Source: Ctena decussata
Taxonomy: Eukaryota; Mollusca; Bivalvia; Lucinida; Lucinidae
Reading direction: 5' to 3'
Assembly (NCBI GenBank): GCA_963989385.1
Contig: OZ022502.1
Span: forward strand, 54,491,454-54,555,453
DNA length: 64,000 nucleotides
The position numbers and the translations under genes were made by a program. Below are positions 13,634-20,270 of the stretch, piece by piece (the first letter of the stretch is position 1; each line of letters begins with the position of its first letter). Under the pieces are notes generated by a model. That model ran no database searches, was not told where the DNA came from, and saw only the letters and a program-made list of their open reading frames with translations.

Positions 13634-16600
13634 AGAATAAAGTTTATCCCATTCCCTAAAGTACTTGGTGTTTACTGTTTCAATGGTTTTAAATGCCTGC
13701 TGAATGAAAATTCCTAAGATTACATTTGAACAATTAACACGATTTCCCAAAATTTTGATTTTTTGCATTTGAATGGGTGGCTCATGTCAAAAATTTTGTG
13801 GTTGCGCATGAGAATGTTCGGTTGAGCATTGGAATATATGGAAAATCAAATGAGCTTGGTTACCTGATTTAGCTGCGAGGCAGCCTGACTTAAAGATGAA
13901 CCACGAAAACATCGATCAATTCAAAATAGTATCTTTTTCCCAACTGCAAGTTGAAAAATTCCCAGTTGCCGGAAGAATTTTTCTAGGGACCATTTTAGAG
14001 AACTGGCAGATATATAGCTACAATTGAATTTAAATATTATATATTCAGTTTCATGTCCCCTATCCCACCACTTGAGCCAATAAAGGTGTTTCTGAAATTC
14101 CAAATTTAAGGAGAAACGACGCGATTTTTCCCAATTCTGTGGGCACTGGCACCATTCCCAAAATAGTGAAAAAAAATCACTGGATACGTTCTGCTGAGTG
14201 TGTGGTTGAACGTCATTACGAGAATTTTAATACACACATAGTTATGAAAGCATTAAGTTTTGTAAATATATTATTGGAAAGTTTGTATGATATTGGCACA
14301 CCTTATCGCATTAATAAGATTTTAAGGAAAACCTACAAATGCATTCACAAAGACGAAATACCTGTGCAAAACTCAAAAATCTTACCCGTGTCCCATCCAT
14401 AGACCACGAAAACTGCAAACTGACTACTGAAAAATAGTCAAATTAGTTTCCAACATATTTCAGCGGAGGTCCGTTTGAAACATTACCTTTCGTGTTAATA
14501 CTCAATAAAATTTCGTGCGGTGAAGTGCCGATACCTCCTGGCTTTTGTAGCAAGCCATTATATAAGAACCTTTCGATGCACGCCGTATTTTTCTATATTG
14601 CCTTGAGCAAAGTAAAAAAGTCATTCCTATCTCTATTTTTCTCAGATTTTTAAGCTCTTATTTTTCCCCAATCAGTATTAAAATGCACATTTTTTTTCTC
14701 TTCAATGAACTATATTGGCTCTAACAGGCTTGGAACCATGAAAATTAGTTCAAGCCAGGGGCAGTTCTGGCCACCCACTTTGTTTCTACTTAAAGTAACC
14801 TCTACGGACTCAGGAAGGAGTTCTAGTCAGGCAGGGTTGACGAGTCATCAGGGTTCGAACCATTGAAGTTTGACTGTATTATTTCACATGATCAAGAAAT
14901 TTATTTATTGGAGACCCGTCCATAATTTCACGTAATTTACCTGGATGAGGGTTGCAGCAAGACGACTACATACAGAAACTTAAATGTCATTCAGTACGTG
15001 TACGTCATATCTTTAGTTAGTTTTCCCTCGTTTTGATCAACGATAAACTATCAATATCGATGAAGGAATTGAATAAACTATACTTGCCCCAAAGTACATT
15101 TTTGCACAAAATAGTAAAGACTTACTGCCACTGAAACTTAAATAAACTGATCATAACTTTCCTAAGAATTAATATTGTCGAGCGGGACATAAAACGTCAG
15201 TCATTAAAGAACAGTCAGTAAATAACCAGACAGACAGTATTTTATTCACTCAAAGTACATGTAAACATGACATAATGAGGAATTACTTCAGTACTAATCT
15301 AATACCATTATTATGATACTGAAGCAGGACATGAGTGTTTTCGGGGTTTTTTTCTATCAGAAGACAAATCAGAAGACGATTTAGAAGAAACAGTATTGGC
15401 GTTACCAATTTAATAGTGATCCATGTATAGCTTGAGACGTTTATAGCTTAGTTTAAGCAAAAGAAATTTTGAAGTTTGAAAGAAGTCAAATGCTGAACCG
15501 AGCTATCGCATGCGTAACCAGGAAAAATTGGGGACTTTCTCTTAACAATAGGCAAATCAAAAGTGTTGAAATAAGCTAAACAGATATTATATGGATTCAA
15601 ATGACAGTCCAATAACGTAATCAATGCATAATGTTCAACATATAATGGCTCAAAGCAGTGTTCCTTGACTTCTCTTGCAGCCTGGTTTGAAGCAAATATT
15701 ATCCGTCAGACCTGCATTTGTCAACTTTAGAAACTCCAGAATTATACTGAGCACAGTTTTACTGCACGTGTTAAGGTTGAAATAAAATTATCTGTGAAAT
15801 TATTTTCTTCTTATTTTCAATGATTACATGCGGAACCAACCTTTCAAGACCAATTATGCATGCATTTCAAAAGAATTCTTAGTTCTAGCAAAATGTAAAG
15901 GTATTACATACCTCACTTTCTGTTTGAAATATCCGCGCACCGTCTAATTTGCAGATCATATGTACACAAATGTCAGATTTAGCGGATAAATGTGTTGCTT
16001 ACCTCATGTATAATCCAGTCCGAACAGGTGTTTCGAAGGAGGGAATAAAAATGACAAAAACAATACAACGCTTCAGCAAATCCTTCGGCATACAAGGAAA
16101 ACAATGTGTTAGCAACAAAATAGCATTCTCGTATCTTAAAGAGAACATTTTCTAAGAAAATAAATCATCTTCTTACACGAAGGTTATCGTTTGTTTACCT
16201 TTTTCGGCTCCTCTTCTACGTCACCGGAAAGCGATCTAACGGATTGCTTTGCTTAACCTCCGGTTCCGCATGAGACTGATTGTCTCATGCAAATAAAAGT
16301 ATTTGAATTGGCAAACAGCATAGATCCAAATGAGGCATCTCATAATGGGCTGCCTCATCAGGATCTACATTATTTGCCCTCTAGTCTTTGAATTCTCAAT
16401 GTGTTATAGCTTGGATGAAACATGGTTTGAAATGTTGCAGATGTATATTTTATAGTCTGCATATTGGTGCCTGAAGGGTCAATTCATAGTCAGAAAAAAT
16501 CCATTGTGGAAAACAAGAATTTATGGGGTTATAAAATATTAATATGGAAACAACAGCTAATTACAGAAATAAAGATAATACATTATTATGCAAATAGAAC

Positions 16601-17974
16601 AAATTAGGGGATAAAATTTTACATTATAAATTTCTTATGTTTCAGCTGTCATCAAGAAAACCTGTCACCATCCATCCATCTTCAGCCTTATTCCATTGTA
16701 AACCTGCCTATGTCATCTATAATGAGCTGGTACAGACTACCAACTGCTATATGAGGTAAGGCTTTAATGTAAAGAAGGCAATTAAGAGAAAAATGGCCCA
16801 CCCTGGTGAGTTGGAGCTCATTGATCTAGCCAGATAAGGAGAATTTTAGATAGTATTCCGTAATGTGCTTGAATATTGAGACACATAAAAATGAATAATT
16901 TTCCATTTGTTCCAAATGGAAAATTATTTATTTTTAGGTGTCCAAAAATTCTGGCACATTAAAGTGTTTGTTTTATCTTAGTCTATACATATGTTGTAGA
17001 TATGTCCGAATTTATTGGTACCACCATATTCTTTAAAACTGTTGTCTCATCTAACCCATTTATATATAGTAGAGTAATAAAGATGTACCCACTGGGTCAC
17101 GGTGTCATACTGATTGCGCCACTCTGCTTGTCATAAAAAGAACTTTAAAGGAGGAAGGTCAGGCTTAATTTCTGTGCATGACCCGTCAGATAGGGTTGGT
17201 TTGTTTGGCTTTGTGAACACAGCAGGTATTAAGAAGGAATATCTGGATCTTACTGGTACTGAAGCTTGCAAATATTATATTAGTTAAGAATTAACAAACC
17301 CTAAAGATATCCCCACCAAGGATCATTAATTGTGCAAGTACATCCAAAAAAAGTGTATAGTAGAGAAATACCTACCAGACTGCGATATGTTTTTTCCTGT
17401 AATTTAATGCAAATAGTGCAGGCCCAGATCAGTGCCACCATTTGCCAAGGTGATTCTGTGGAACAGGACACTAGGCATATTTATCTTAGCTATTTGTTTT
17501 TTCCTGTAATTTAATGCAAACAGTGCAGGCCCAGATCAGTGCCACCATTTGCCAAGGTGATTCTGTGGAACAGGACACTAGGCATATTTATCTGAGCTAT
17601 TTAAATGAACACATCATACCAGGGGCATAACTAGGGGCAACTACATGTTACGCACAGACATGTTTTATACTCCTTTAGGGCCAGAATAAGAGTTTAGCCC
17701 CAAAGATATTTCATGTTGTCATGTCTCTTTGCAGTTACTATTGAAATCTTGTCCAATCGACAAAATTTCAGCATCATCAAATATGCAGGTGTGTGTTGAA
17801 ATTTTGTCAATTTGACAAAATTCAATACGCACCTGCATATTTGCATACAGGCAGTTTTACACCCTTGATACAGTACATTGAACATTGTCTTTCAGGGATC
17901 TCTGTGTTGTTGATGCAGACTGGTTATATGAGACAGCACCAGCCTACTTCAGAAGAAAGAAACCTGGAGGATAA
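1520..17974 (+). CDS. DHX33: DHX33-type DEAH-box RNA helicase, C-terminal half (partial, 11 exons)
   Basis: Spliced coding region: 1520-1617, 2586-2759, 3941-4031, 5954-6019, 7471-7559, 8596-8662, 10580-10684, 12085-12218, 12879-12945, 16646-16755, 17896-17974 (1080 nt, 359 residues plus TAA). Every junction is GT-AG and phase-consistent. Seen: motif V ([13 protein letters not shown]), motif VI (QRSGRAGR), then the winged-helix/ratchet region and the C-terminal OB-fold block ([38 protein letters not shown]). The order and wording match DHX33 better than DHX8, DHX15, DHX16, DHX38 or DHX40, notably [13 protein letters not shown] and the very short tail after YFRRK. The P-loop, DEAH box and other N-terminal motifs must lie upstream of the window. 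Known for the family: a nucleolar and cytosolic ATP-dependent helicase acting in rRNA synthesis and translation initiation, also reported as a dsRNA sensor. Inferred: a normal, intact gene here; nothing in the visible part is broken. Confidence 0.93.
1726..1860. repeat. Intronic dispersed repeat, copy 1
   Basis: Phrases CCCTTTAAGAGTAGACCCAT, CTTGGAAGGGC, GGCAACAGGAAGTCACAAAA and ATGGTGGAAAAACATTGAGG recur in order in the copies at 2238, 3355 and 8790. Moderately degenerate, non-coding. Confidence 0.6.
2238..2410. repeat. Intronic dispersed repeat, copy 2
   Basis: GCTCCTCTAGGAGCAGATTG (containing an 8-bp palindrome), AGAGTAGAGCCCATTTTGGA, then CAGGGAAACAAATGGGATGT and ACATAGAGATATATCCATAC. 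Same order of phrases as copies 1, 3 and 4. Confidence 0.65.
2586..2759 (+). CDS. DHX33: DHX33 exon b (motif VI)
   Basis: Acceptor TTTTTCAG; completes the split Lys codon, carries [16 protein letters not shown] with the arginine fingers of motif VI and [10 protein letters not shown], and ends in AG of a split Arg codon (VPEIQR) at GTAACA. Confidence 0.95.
3102..3121 (+). repeat. Poly-G run (20 bases)
   Basis: Twenty consecutive G residues in a DHX33 intron. Exact length in the genome is uncertain, since such runs are error-prone to sequence. Confidence 0.9.
3355..3575. repeat. Intronic dispersed repeat, copy 3
   Basis: Begins GGGAGAGCAACTCTGTTTTT ... TTGCTGCCCCTTCCAG, then AATTGGCTCCCCTAGGAACA, TTCTTTAAGAATAGACCC, GGCTAAGTCATTCAGGGAAG, ending AAAGAGGTGTACC. 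The fullest copy together with 8790-8995. Confidence 0.65.
3941..4031 (+). CDS. DHX33: DHX33 exon c
   Basis: Acceptor TGTTTTCCAG; encodes [20 protein letters not shown] and [10 protein letters not shown], the start of the winged-helix region after RecA2. Ends in phase 0 at GTAAGA. Confidence 0.94.
4146..5047. mobile_element. 902-bp element with 38-bp inverted ends
   Basis: Ends AAAGGACCTGGTATGATAAG ... TTTGGCCCCCA at 4146-4183 and its complement at 5010-5047, differing at a few positions. Interior AT-rich with no transposase. Lies in the DHX33 intron after exon c (donor at 4032). A non-autonomous DNA transposon by structure; superfamily unknown. Confidence 0.75.
5050..5235. repeat. Dispersed repeat (pair with 14705-14880), copy 1
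   Basis: Shared phrases: CAGGCTTGGGACCATGAAAA, TTAGTT, CAGTTCTGGCCA-like, AGTTACCTCTAGGG, AGGAAAGAGTTGTAGCCAGG and GTTGAAGTTTTGCTGTA. About 170 bp, non-coding. Confidence 0.65.
5236..5953. other. DHX33 intron with an accidental 99-codon frame
   Basis: A reading frame at 5635-5934 is open for 99 codons but resembles no family. It overlaps phrases of the dispersed intronic repeat (CCAAGGGAAGCAACTTTTGT, GAAAATGGCAGAGTTGTT). I see no gene here. Confidence 0.5.
5954..6019 (+). CDS. DHX33: DHX33 exon d
   Basis: 22 codons ([20 protein letters not shown] then KT), matching the helix after KP(S/T)xE in DEAH helicases. Acceptor CTTTTCAG, donor GTAAGT, phase 0 at both ends, so it could be skipped without a frameshift. 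Confidence 0.92.
6265..6491. mobile_element. Foldback MITE, family GAGCCGCGACACGA, copy 1
   Basis: Outer arms GAGC...GACAAAATCAACATTGTGG and CCACTTTGTTGGTTTTGTCA...GGCTC, inner motifs TGTGCCCAGTGAAGAC and GATCAG repeated. About 227 bp. Same family as 11117-11334 and 42976-43183. Confidence 0.7.
6492..7470. other. DHX33 intron, little structure
   Basis: No exon. At about 6782 there is TACTGCTCACAAAAAGTAAG, which looks like the end of a DNA transposon, without a partner I can confirm. An imperfect inverted repeat spans about 7002-7090 (GGTATCCTGTTTATCAGG / CCTGATAAACACAATACC). Confidence 0.4.
7471..7559 (+). CDS. DHX33: DHX33 exon e
   Basis: Acceptor CTTTTTTTAG; encodes [20 protein letters not shown] and on to DSHC, the conserved LTxLGxxMAxFPLxP block. 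Ends with two bases of a Leu codon at GTGAGT. Confidence 0.95.
8030..8232 (-). mobile_element. tRNA-headed SINE, copy 1
   Basis: On the - strand: GGAGCCTTAGCAGTGTCATT (degenerate box A), GGGTTTGAATCTTGC (box B), then AGCCTTTCACTATCATCC and ATGACTGAAATCC, TGAAAGGGATGTAAGAC. The conserved body and tail match the copies at 9187, 42244, 42619, 43430, 46885 and 53549. Confidence 0.7.
8596..8662 (+). CDS. DHX33: DHX33 exon f
   Basis: Acceptor ATACATTTCAG; encodes [20 protein letters not shown] and NK. The phrase [10 protein letters not shown] is characteristic of DHX33. Donor GTGAGA, phase 0. Confidence 0.95.
8790..8995. repeat. Intronic dispersed repeat, copy 4
   Basis: AGAGGAAAAGCAGCTCTACC, TTTTGCCACCCTTTCCATCT, TTTACTCCTCTAGGAGCAAA, TTTAAAAGTAGACCCC, then ATGGCGGTGTACCCATACAT. 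Lies between DHX33 exons f and g. Confidence 0.65.
9032..9171. repeat. 140-bp near-perfect palindrome
   Basis: Two ~70-base arms meeting at TTCCGAGCATGTGCTCGGAA, with outer ends CTGAGGTTATAAAACTTGAG / CTCAAGTTTTATAAGCTCAG. About ten mismatches. Non-coding; a foldback element or recent inverted duplication in a DHX33 intron. Confidence 0.85.
9187..9390 (+). mobile_element. tRNA-headed SINE, copy 2
   Basis: GAACCCAGGTAGCTCAGTGG (box A region), GGCCTCTTATCTAGC, then CCATTGCACACAGCCTTTCA and GATATGACTGAAATACTGTT, GAAAAGGATGGAAAATC. A tRNA-derived head followed by the conserved body shared with the other copies. Confidence 0.75.
9391..10579. other. DHX33 intron, no gene seen
   Basis: AT-rich DNA. 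An exon-like stretch around 9905-9959 has a splice-like start and end but does not fit the DHX33 frame. Confidence 0.4.
10580..10684 (+). CDS. DHX33: DHX33 exon g
   Basis: Acceptor ATTTGTAG; 35 codons beginning [11 protein letters not shown] and including [16 protein letters not shown], the family's S-x-E-GDHxxLLNIY block. Donor GTAAAA. A second AG two bases on would break the frame, which fixes the start. Confidence 0.93.
11117..11334. mobile_element. Foldback MITE, copy 2, with a poly-A tract replacing part of one arm
   Basis: GAGCCGTGACACGA at the left; TTGTGTCGTGGCTC at the right. The left arm is interrupted by a run of A (about 11130-11145) where copies 1 and 3 have AAAACCAACAAAG. Inner motifs GATCAGTCTGGGCATCTGAT and GACTGATCAGACTAGGC. 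Confidence 0.75.
11384..11574 (+). mobile_element. SINE with (CTGAA)n tail and 13-bp target-site duplication
   Basis: Flanked by direct repeats ACTGAAGCTAATT at 11371-11383 and 11575-11587. The tail is a pentamer array (TTGAACTGAACTGAACTGAA). Body includes GGGCAGCACTGACCGACGAC and CACGGCGCCAAGCGTG. The duplication and tail indicate insertion by target-primed reverse transcription. Family not recognised. Confidence 0.8.
12085..12218 (+). CDS. DHX33: DHX33 exon h
   Basis: Acceptor CTAACTCATAG; encodes [20 protein letters not shown] and then [14 protein letters not shown], the WCxENF...VRxQL block. Ends in AG of a split Arg codon at GTATGT. Confidence 0.95.
12303..12375 (+). mobile_element. tRNA-like SINE head, truncated
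   Basis: AGCCCCAGTAGCTCAGTGGG, then GTTGGCCTGCTAAGC and CAAGTTTGATTCTGACTGG (box B). The body of the family is not seen after it, so a 3'-truncated or decayed copy. Confidence 0.55.
12650..12790. repeat. Intronic dispersed repeat, copy 5 (partly inverted)
   Basis: Contains TTTGTGACTTCCTGCCTGTT and GCCTGGGCAACAAAACACTT (complement-like to the GGCAACAGGAAGTC phrase of copy 1), then CTTTAAGAGTAGACTCC and AAAATGAAAATGGCAGAGC. Suggests a foldback form of the same repeat. Confidence 0.45.
12879..12945 (+). CDS. DHX33: DHX33 exon i
   Basis: Acceptor with a long T-rich tract (TTTTTTTTTCAG); encodes [20 protein letters not shown] then IS. It corresponds to the FM.TAELQ.DG.Y block. Donor GTAAGT. The 3.3-kb inverted-repeat element lies 34 bases into the next intron. 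Confidence 0.95.
13603..13632 (+). repeat. Poly-A run (30 bases)
   Basis: Thirty A residues inside the 3.3-kb element; could mark the tail of an old retroposed piece or simple slippage. Confidence 0.9.
14705..14880. repeat. Dispersed repeat, copy 2 (inside the 3.3-kb element)
   Basis: CAGGCTTGGAACCATGAAAA, AGTAACCTCTACGGACTCAG, GGAGTTCTAGTCAGGCAGGG, CCATTGAAGTTTGACTGTA. Homologous over about 170 bp to 5050-5235. Its presence inside the larger element means one was carried into or inserted in the other. Confidence 0.65.
16646..16755 (+). CDS. DHX33: DHX33 exon j (OB-fold)
   Basis: Acceptor TTATGTTTCAG; encodes [20 protein letters not shown] and [12 protein letters not shown], the best conserved C-terminal block of DEAH helicases. 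Ends in AG of a split Arg codon at GTAAGG. Confidence 0.96.
17389..17602 (+). repeat. 107-bp tandem duplication
   Basis: Two head-to-tail copies differing at only a few bases (AATAGTGCAGG versus AACAGTGCAGG; ATCTTAGC versus ATCTGAGC). Recent duplication in the last DHX33 intron. Confidence 0.9.
17778..17843. repeat. 66-bp hairpin close to the last DHX33 acceptor
   Basis: Arms CAAATATGCAGGTGTGTGTT... and ...AATACGCACCTGCATATTTG of 33 bases each, with almost no loop. It ends 52 bases before the acceptor of the terminal exon. A single arm plus flank recurs at 36660-36715 (TTTGACAAAATTTCAATACG, CACCTGCGTGTTTGCC), so it is a mobile repeat. Confidence 0.75.
17896..17974 (+). CDS. DHX33: DHX33 last coding exon
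   Basis: Acceptor TGTCTTTCAG; encodes [20 protein letters not shown] then KKPGG and TAA. The short basic tail is typical of DHX33; the longer relatives extend well beyond this point. Confidence 0.96.
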
Positions 17975-18160
17975 ATAACAGAGAACCAGTCCATGAAATA
18001 TGGCAGGGATTGTGCAATGGTTCTTTTTATGCAACATTTTAACATTGTTTAAGAACCTACGGGTATATATGTGTCTTTGTTGGAAGATCTGAGCAATTGT
18101 TCTGAAGATATTGTTTTTGTTCATAATGTGAGTGAGAAATGTTATGAAATACCTAAGTTT

Positions 18161-18166
18161 AATAAA
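18161..18166 (+). terminator. DHX33 polyadenylation signal
   Basis: An AATAAA hexamer about 187 bases after the DHX33 stop codon, followed by T- and TG-rich DNA. A plausible 3' end for the transcript; the cleavage site is not determined. Confidence 0.6.
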
Positions 18167-18259
18167 ATTAATGTGATTTAACTGCTTGTCTTTTGATTTA
18201 TACTTTCTTCCCATTTCTGTCAGGGTTGGCTGTGTTCTTACCTAAATAGAATCTCTATA

Positions 18260-18343
18260 GGTGCCCAGAGGGGATAAGGAGGTCCCAACCCTCAGGTCTA
18301 CCGTTCAAGTGGGAAATGAGGATCCTTATCCCCACTGGGCACC
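18260..18343. repeat. Hairpin-forming inverted repeat
   Basis: GGTGCCCAGAGGGGATAAGG at the left and CCTTATCCCCACTGGGCACC at the right, with about 30 bases between. Lies just after the DHX33 3' end. Confidence 0.8.
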
Positions 18344-19959
18344 AATGATTGATTATTTTTCTCACCTGCCAACATTAAAAAGATTATAAGGGTGACTGTT
18401 TGCTTCTACTTTAAAATGAGCTACTCTTATGTCAATTTGTGAGAGACTTAGTGATATCATAAATCAAATATATCACCTTAGATAGGAAATCCAACAAAGC
18501 TAAAAAACTCGTACAATAGCTGGTAAGCTAGAAGAAGATCAGTTAATGGCAATCATTATGTAAAGTGAATGTTTCTAAATCCTGTCTGGGAAGCCATTGA
18601 GGAAAGAAATTCAAATTCACATGTAGCTTATCCCACATGGCTAGATGTTTGGGATAAGATTTGCTACTGTCTTGAAAGCACACAGATGACTATCCTGTAC
18701 GCTGTAGTAGGTGAAAAAAGATAATCTCATGAAGCTTTAAAGATGACTGTAACCCTTACATTTGGACTCTTATAGAAGTCTGCTTTATCAGAGGATGTTC
18801 TATAAAATTGTTGACTGAACGTTAGTGTAGATCTGATCAAACTGCTCCTGAAGGGGCAGTTTGATCTGGATCTTTTCTGTTTGCCTGACAAAAAGTGCAG
18901 ATTTTGAGGAGCATTCTGATCTTTCACAAGCCAGTGCAGTCAAGCAGGTAACAGGACTGGAGAATGTAAAAAAAAAATACGTAATGACTAGAATTTCTAG
19001 CTGATAAGTATAGAGACCAGCACATTTTGTTGAGTGGTGCAAAGATGCTGTGTAACTTTTGGCACTAGAGTGTCCTGCTAACCTTGGTATATGATCGGTC
19101 ATAGTTGCTTGTGCTTCCAGCAGGTTATGGATTTTTTTCTTTTGTCTAGTCTGTCAACCTTGCTTCTTACACTCCTAGGAAGATGGCTTGATTTAGTCTG
19201 AAATACTGACTGTTACAGCTGTTAAACACCTGATAACTAAACAGCCAGTAACAAGTTTTGCAAAGGAGGCACCGTATATACATAAGGCGTGTACAACCCC
19301 AAAAAACCTTGATCCATCTCATATAGTAAGTAGGATCTGGTTTGGAAGCACCCATGTAATAGCAGAGTTACACAAGACTGATTTAGATATTTGGAGTCCT
19401 TCTAGAGGGGGAAAACCCCGTCTTAATACAGTAACCCTGATGTGTTTTCTTACTATTAAAACATAATTTTGGATGTATTAATACCATGGACTTTGCATAA
19501 CAAGAACGTTTGATGTAAAACTTGGGAAGAAAAACAGAACTAAGGTATTATTTTTCTTGTTTTATTATTTTTTTTTGGTATATTTTGATCAATAAGCAAA
19601 CAAAAATATTCAGCAAATATAAAAAATCAAAGCAACAAAACATGCACTAGATGTTGATAGTGAAAGAGACTGAAAGATCTTTCCATGGACACCCAACAAC
19701 ATACATGTATTCAGCTTTATCAGAAACATTCTGGAAAAGTCAAAAACCTTTTTTTTTTATAAGTTTAAAACTTAAGTACACCTCCTTCTCGTGAATGGAT
19801 TCTTACAATACTTGCACTGTAGAAATATGTTGGTCTGAAGTTTTACAGAGTACCCCCCGTCCCTCTCCCCACTCAGTGACCTTGAGGTCCAGTCATGGCC
19901 TGTGAGATGGACAAGCACCAAATCAGTCCAGCTATGCTGACAGATGACAGCTCTTGTTT
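18344..19959. other. Intergenic, no gene seen
   Basis: AT-rich DNA with several short chance frames. No repeats beyond simple T and A runs stand out. Confidence 0.4.
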
Positions 19960-20262
19960 CACCTTACTATGCTCATTTGGATGAGGATTTGTTAAATTAC
20001 AGTCTAGAGGGTTTTCTCTAGGACATTGATGGTTCATGAATATTGTTTAAGTTTTCTATGTGCATTTAGATGGCTGGTTCTTAGAATACAATCTAAAACT
20101 TTGTCTGTAAGACACCAATTGGTTCATGTATTGTTTCAGTTCGCTATGTACATTTGGATGGGAGTTGTTAGATTACTTGTTAACCCTAACTGATAAGTGG
20201 ACTTGTCCATCCTTATCATTTGATGCATCCGTTTCTAGTTTTAGGCGTTTCTGGTGATTGTT
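19960..20262. repeat. Degenerate tandem array, left part
   Basis: Repeats of phrases such as TTCACTATGTACATTTGGAT, GGGAGCTTGTTAGATTAC and GATACTGATTGGTTCATATA. Continues at 22640-23440 on the other side of the 20271-22625 element, which therefore inserted into the array. Confidence 0.65.
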
Positions 20263-20270
20263 TTCTTTTT

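Larger units (their letters stand above)
12980..16284. mobile_element. 3.3-kb element with 94-bp inverted terminal repeats
   Basis: Left end 12980-13073 (GACAATCAGTCTCATGCGGA ... GAGCCGAAAAAGGTAAACAA), right end 16191-16284, its complement with only a few mismatches. The right end runs into a perfect 9-bp hairpin (GCATGAGAC-TGATT-GTCTCATGC, 16268-16290). The interior holds short frames (for example 14139-14402 and 15949-16155) that match no transposase I recognise, a 30-base A run and a copy of the 5050 repeat. Lies between DHX33 exons i and j, so removed by splicing. Probably a non-autonomous DNA transposon; no clear target duplication. Confidence 0.8.

Noticed and set aside
14139..16155. 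Frames of 87 and 68 codons inside the 3.3-kb inverted-repeat element as a transposase
   Set aside because: No catalytic motif or family resemblance; frames are short and unconnected.
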